Positions 35,571 through 38,912 of a stretch of 38,912 nucleotides of DNA are shown in pieces. Origin of the DNA: Marinobacter sp. GTDB taxonomy: Bacteria; Pseudomonadota; Gammaproteobacteria; Pseudomonadales; Oleiphilaceae. The stretch covers positions 1 to 38,912 of the forward strand of contig JABURI010000255.1 in NCBI GenBank assembly GCA_014762755.1, read 5' to 3'. Below the pieces are notes generated by a model that was not told the origin of the DNA, made no database searches, and was given only the letters and a program-made list of their open reading frames with translations. A program made the position numbers and the translations under genes. Within the stretch, counting starts at the first letter, position 1, and each line of letters begins with the position of its first letter.

Positions 35571-36599
35571 TCAAAAACACTGGGAGAAGTCGGCCAGTTC
35601 GGACATCTTGCCCGCAGCCAGCCCCGATCCCATGGCATCCAGCGCCATCTCCACGCCGGCTTTCGGCGTATCCGCCAGGCCGGCAATGTAGATGGCGGCC
35701 CCGGCGTTCAGCGCGATCAGGTCCCGCGCCTTCTCGGTGATCTCATCGTGCTCCCGGCCAAAAGCGGCCTTGATCAATTTCAGAGACTCCTCCGAGGAAC
35801 CCACATCCAGGCCCACCAGCGACTGGCTCTTGATGCCCAGATCTTCCGGGGTGATGTCGTACTCGGTGATCTCCCCGTCCTTGAGCTCGGCCACGTGGGT
35901 GAGCGTGGCCAGGCTGATCTCGTCCAGACCGTCCTTGGAGTGCACTACCATGATGTGCTCGGCACCCAGGCGCTTCATCACTTCCGCCATCGGGCGGCAC
36001 AGTTCCTTGGTGAACACCCCCAGCAGCTGGCGCTTGACGCCGGCGGGGTTGGTCATGGGGCCCAGGATGTTGAAGATGGTCCGGCAGCCCAGCTCCTTGC
36101 GCGGGCCGATGGCGTGCTTCATGGCGCCGTGGTGGGCCGGGGCGAACATGAAGCCGACACCGATCTGCTCGACGCAGCGGGCGACCTGCTCCGGGGTCAT
36201 GTCCAGGTTGATGCCGGCCTTCTCGATGAGATCGGCGCTGCCGCTCTTGGACGACACGCCCCGGTTGCCATGCTTGGCGACATAGCCCCCGGCCGCTGCC
36301 ACCACGAAGGAGGCCGCGGAGGAAACGTTGAACAAGTTGGCGCCGTCGCCGCCTGTACCGACGATGTCCACCAGTGGCTCGGCGTTCACCGCAACGCCGG
36401 TGGCCAGCTCGCGCATGACTTCGGTGGCGCCGGTAATCTCGTCAATGGTTTCGCTCTTGAGGCGCAACCCCATCAGGAACGCCCCGATCTGTGCATCGGT
36501 GGCCTCGCCGTTCATGACGATGCGCATAACCTCTTTCATTTCCTCCCGGGAAAGATCCAGGTTGGAGGCGATCCGGTTCAGAGCTTCTTTCATGTCCAT
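35571..36599 (-). CDS. trpD: Anthranilate phosphoribosyltransferase
   Basis: This 342-residue enzyme joins anthranilate to phosphoribosyl pyrophosphate. The PRPP loop GTGGDG (81-86), [18 protein letters not shown] and the [11 protein letters not shown] segment are all present, so the enzyme looks complete. It is of the stand-alone type, separate from TrpG. It begins 14 bases after trpG and ends 12 bases before trpC, in the order trpG-trpD-trpC shared with Pseudomonas. Confidence 0.97.
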   Translation of the reverse strand: MDMKEALNRIASNLDLSREEMKEVMRIVMNGEATDAQIGAFLMGLRLKSETIDEITGATEVMRELATGVAVNAEPLVDIVGTGGDGANLFNVSSAASFVVAAAGGYVAKHGNRGVSSKSGSADLIEKAGINLDMTPEQVARCVEQIGVGFMFAPAHHGAMKHAIGPRKELGCRTIFNILGPMTNPAGVKRQLLGVFTKELCRPMAEVMKRLGAEHIMVVHSKDGLDEISLATLTHVAELKDGEITEYDITPEDLGIKSQSLVGLDVGSSEESLKLIKAAFGREHDEITEKARDLIALNAGAAIYIAGLADTPKAGVEMALDAMGSGLAAGKMSELADFSQCF

Positions 36600-36613
36600 G
36601 GAGAGTTGGCCTC

Positions 36614-37198
36614 TTATTTGTTTGTTCTCAGGAAGTTGCGCAGCAGTTCATGGCCCTGTTCGGTCATGATCGACTCCGGGTGGAACTGCACGCCTTCGAT
36701 GGGCAGGGTCTTGTGGCGCACGCCCATGATTTCCTCGATGGAGCCGTCATCGTTGCGGGTCCAGGCGGTGACTTCCAGGCAATCCGGCAGGGTGTTCTGG
36801 TCAATGACCAGACTGTGGTAGCGGGTGGCCTGCAACGGATTGCTCAGCCCCCGGAACACGCCGATGTCCTTGTGATAGACCGGCGAGACCTTGCCGTGCA
36901 TGACCCGGCCGGCGCGGATGATATCGGCGCCGTAGACCTGGCCGATGGCCTGATGGCCCAGGCAGATGCCGAGGATGGGCAGCTTACCGGCGAAGTGACG
37001 GATGGCTTCCATGGAAATGCCGGCTTCGTTCGGCGTGCAGGGGCCCGGTGAGATCACCAGCCGTTCGGGCTTGAGCGCCTCGATCTGCTCGATGGTGATT
37101 TCGTCGTTGCGGTAGACCTGCACATCGGCGCCCAGCTCTGCCAGGTACTGCACCACGTTGTAGGTGAAGGAATCGTAGTTATCGATCATCAGCAACAT
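36614..37198 (-). CDS. trpG: Anthranilate synthase glutamine amidotransferase subunit
   Basis: This 194-residue protein supplies ammonia from glutamine to TrpE. The class I amidotransferase triad is visible: C79 in GICLGHQ and the His-Glu pair in FHPES. The start [14 protein letters not shown] is typical. It is not fused to TrpD, and could also serve para-aminobenzoate synthesis, as some TrpG proteins do. It begins 16 bases after trpE, so the two subunits should be made together. Confidence 0.97.
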   Translation of the reverse strand: MLLMIDNYDSFTYNVVQYLAELGADVQVYRNDEITIEQIEALKPERLVISPGPCTPNEAGISMEAIRHFAGKLPILGICLGHQAIGQVYGADIIRAGRVMHGKVSPVYHKDIGVFRGLSNPLQATRYHSLVIDQNTLPDCLEVTAWTRNDDGSIEEIMGVRHKTLPIEGVQFHPESIMTEQGHELLRNFLRTNK

Positions 37199-37214
37199 AA
37201 TCCGTTCCTCCGCC

Positions 37215-38702
37215 TCAGTGGTCGTAATCGTTGTAGGTCATGGCCACGGCACGGAAAATCGCGCGGCCCTTGTTCATGGTTTCTTTCCACTCGAGGCGCG
37301 GAACCGAGTCCGCCACCACACCGGCACCCGCCTGGATGTGCAGGGTGTTGTCCTTGATCACCGCGGTGCGGATGGCGATGGCGGTATCCATGTTGCCGTT
37401 GAACGAAAGGTAGCCCACCGCACCGCCGTAGACGCCTCGTTTGACTGGCTCCAGTTCGTCGATGATTTCCATGGCCCGGATCTTGGGGGCGCCACTGAGG
37501 GTGCCGGCGGGCAGGGTGGCCCGCAAGACGTCCAGGCAACTGGTGCCTTCTTTCAGGCGGCCGGTGACGTTGGACACGATGTGCATGACGTGGGAGTAGC
37601 GTTCCACGATCATCTTGTCGGTGACCTTGACGGTGCCGGTTTCCGACACCCGGCCGGCGTCGTTGCGGCCCAGGTCGATCAGCATCAGGTGCTCGGCGAT
37701 TTCTTTCGGGTCGGCCAGCAGTTCGTTTTCCAGGGCCTTATCCTCGGCGTCGGTGGCACCGCGCTTGCGGGTGCCGGCGATGGGCCGTACGGTCACCTCT
37801 TCATCCTCCACCCGGGCCAGGATCTCCGGGGACGAGCCGACGATGTGGAAGTCGTCCAGGTCCAGGAAATACATGTAGGGCGACGGATTCAGTACCCGCA
37901 GGGACCGGTAGAGGTTCAGGGGCGGTGCCTCGAACGGGATGGACATGCGCTGTGAGATGACCGTCTGCATCACATCGCCGTCCAGCACGTATTCCTTGAT
38001 GCGGTCGACGGCGGCTTCGAAACGGTCCTGGGTGAAGCCGGAGATGAAATCACTCTCGTCCACGGCCTTGCCACGCAGGTGCTCCGGAGTGCGAGGCGCG
38101 TTGGCAGTCTGCCGGTGCAGGCGCGCCTCCAGCTCGTCGATGCGGGTCTGGGCCTGTTCGTAGGCACCTTCCATGGCCGGGTCGACATGCACAATCAGGT
38201 GCAGCTTGCCACGCAGGTTGTCGAACACCACGATCTCATTGGAGACCATCAGCAGGATATCCGGGGTGCCAATCCGGTCAGGCGGGCAGGAGTTGCGCAG
38301 GCGTTTTTCGATGTAGCGCACGGTGTCGTAGCCGAAATACCCCACCAGGCCACCATTGAATCGGGGCAGTTCCGGCAGGTCCGGGGCGTTGAAGCGCTGC
38401 TGGTACTCGTCAACGAATGCCAGTGGATCGTCCACCTCGGCCTGTTCGATCACCTTGCCGTTCTGACTGACCTCGATGCGGTGATCAAAGACCTTGAGAA
38501 TCTCCTGGCTGGGCAGACCGATGATGGAATAGCGGCCCCATTTCTCGCCGCCCTGGACGGATTCAAAGAGATAGGAGTAGGGGCCACTGGCCAGCTTGAG
38601 GTAGGTGCTCAAGGGCGTATCCAGGTCGGCCAGGACCTCGCGATACACGGGGATACGGTTAAAGCCGGCGTGGGCGAGCTCGGAGAACTGCTCGGGTGTC
38701 AT
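37215..38702 (-). CDS. trpE: Anthranilate synthase component I
   Basis: This 495-residue enzyme turns chorismate into anthranilate with ammonia from TrpG. The N-terminal half carries the tryptophan feedback site (YSYLFES, the LLES-type motif, and WGRYSIIGL). The chorismate-binding half includes [14 protein letters not shown], the PIAGTRKRG motif, [13 protein letters not shown] and [15 protein letters not shown] lies 9 bases before the ATG. It follows a leader region of about 210 bases holding a Trp-rich leader peptide, so attenuation in addition to feedback inhibition is likely. Confidence 0.97.
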   Translation of the reverse strand: MTPEQFSELAHAGFNRIPVYREVLADLDTPLSTYLKLASGPYSYLFESVQGGEKWGRYSIIGLPSQEILKVFDHRIEVSQNGKVIEQAEVDDPLAFVDEYQQRFNAPDLPELPRFNGGLVGYFGYDTVRYIEKRLRNSCPPDRIGTPDILLMVSNEIVVFDNLRGKLHLIVHVDPAMEGAYEQAQTRIDELEARLHRQTANAPRTPEHLRGKAVDESDFISGFTQDRFEAAVDRIKEYVLDGDVMQTVISQRMSIPFEAPPLNLYRSLRVLNPSPYMYFLDLDDFHIVGSSPEILARVEDEEVTVRPIAGTRKRGATDAEDKALENELLADPKEIAEHLMLIDLGRNDAGRVSETGTVKVTDKMIVERYSHVMHIVSNVTGRLKEGTSCLDVLRATLPAGTLSGAPKIRAMEIIDELEPVKRGVYGGAVGYLSFNGNMDTAIAIRTAVIKDNTLHIQAGAGVVADSVPRLEWKETMNKGRAIFRAVAMTYNDYDH

Positions 38703-38735
38703 GTGTCGGTTTCCTGAATTCTGATCTGCATTTGC

Positions 38736-38809
38736 ACGGACGGGCCGGATGCCCTTCCGTCGGGTGGTACGGTCTGGACAGGCGTGCGCCTGTCAGCCGC
38801 CGGGCCTGT
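38736..38809 (-). promoter_or_regulatory. Candidate trp attenuator structures
   Basis: Downstream of the leader peptide on the minus strand lie: an ACAGGC next to the leader stop (38809-38804); a perfect hairpin with arms GACAGGCG (38794-38787) and CGCCTGTC (38784-38777); and a second hairpin, ACGGA-GGGC with GCCC-TCCGT, at 38760-38736. Both ACAGGC copies can pair with the same GCCTGT, giving exclusive folds. The Trp-codon stretch can also pair its GGUGG with a CCACC near 38763-38767. No U-run follows any stem, so termination may be Rho-dependent or control may act on trpE translation. Confidence 0.5.
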
Positions 38810-38890
38810 TCAGCCGGTGCGCCATCGCCACCATCGTGTTGCGCGGGTTGTGAGGATGCCTCGCGCTGCAGTCAGATTCAGTCCCTGCAC
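38810..38890 (-). CDS. trpL: trp operon leader peptide
   Basis: This 26-residue open frame begins with GTG (38890-38888), 9 bases after GGGAG, and ends with TGA (38812-38810), 107 bases before the trpE start. Its C-terminal part is TRWWRWRTG, with three Trp codons within four codons, the hallmark of a tryptophan attenuation leader. Regulation of trpE by a leader peptide is known in enteric bacteria and proposed in Pseudomonas. Ribosome stalling at the Trp codons would change which downstream hairpins form. The promoter must lie beyond the right edge of the window, only 22 bases away. Confidence 0.78.
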   Translation of the reverse strand: MQGLNLTAARGILTTRATRWWRWRTG

Positions 38891-38912
38891 GGCAGGAATC
38901 TCCCGATAACAA

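Overview
The window is a contiguous piece of a GC-rich gammaproteobacterial chromosome, most likely a marine Marinobacter-like organism close to Pseudomonas. This is an inference from protein resemblance and gene order, not from a search. The signs are a Vfr-type CRP protein, a membrane-anchored AlgC, the order coaBC-dut-algC-argB, the cluster crp / osmC-like / speD, and a glycine-betaine type ABC transporter. There are no rRNA or tRNA genes, no CRISPR array, no insertion sequence and no phage genes. No stretch over 300 bases lacks a gene; the longest gap (29956-30237, 282 bases) carries control sequences.

Layout. (1) 1-2605: radC on the minus strand diverges from coaBC-dut. A minus-strand promoter at the left edge points out of the window, probably to rpmB. 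(2) 2698-10102: a long plus-strand run made of membrane-anchored algC, argB, an unknown protein with an Sm-like tail, argE and argA. (3) 10076-15952: a lipoprotein metallopeptidase diverges from a 1251-residue PilZ-DUF1631-GGDEF-EAL protein whose enzymatic signatures are all degraded; a PrkB-type phosphoribulokinase-like protein follows. (4) 15955-19284: pirin, speD, an OsmC-family gene and crp. (5) 19281-34687: a mixed accessory stretch with an epoxide-hydrolase-like protein, modABC, a sterol-desaturase-family protein, two GSTs, a three-domain MliC/HslJ lipoprotein, an orphan solute-binding lipoprotein, proXWV, an M14-like/DUF2817 peptidase with a downstream hydrolase, a membrane diguanylate cyclase and a DUF4202 protein. 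(6) 34746-38890: the tryptophan operon trpL-trpE-trpG-trpD-trpC on the minus strand.

How the genes work together. Arginine synthesis is represented by argA, argB and argE, next to coenzyme A and dUTP metabolism. Chorismate goes to indole-glycerol phosphate through TrpE/G, D and C. Molybdate and betaine import each form a complete ABC set. Cyclic-di-GMP signalling is represented by one intact cyclase and one apparent effector with dead catalytic sites.

The most interesting points are a 26-residue leader peptide rich in Trp codons ahead of trpE with no U-run terminator; a leader that can sequester the ribosome site of the epoxide-hydrolase-like gene; a terminator-like hairpin between proX and proW; a symmetrical operator over the likely proX promoter; nested palindromes between radC and coaBC; and the split of a Pseudomonas gene neighbourhood (trpGDC next to vfr) by about 15 kb. 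I found no convincing multi-gene system that is wholly new. The regulatory leaders are the best candidates for undescribed biology.
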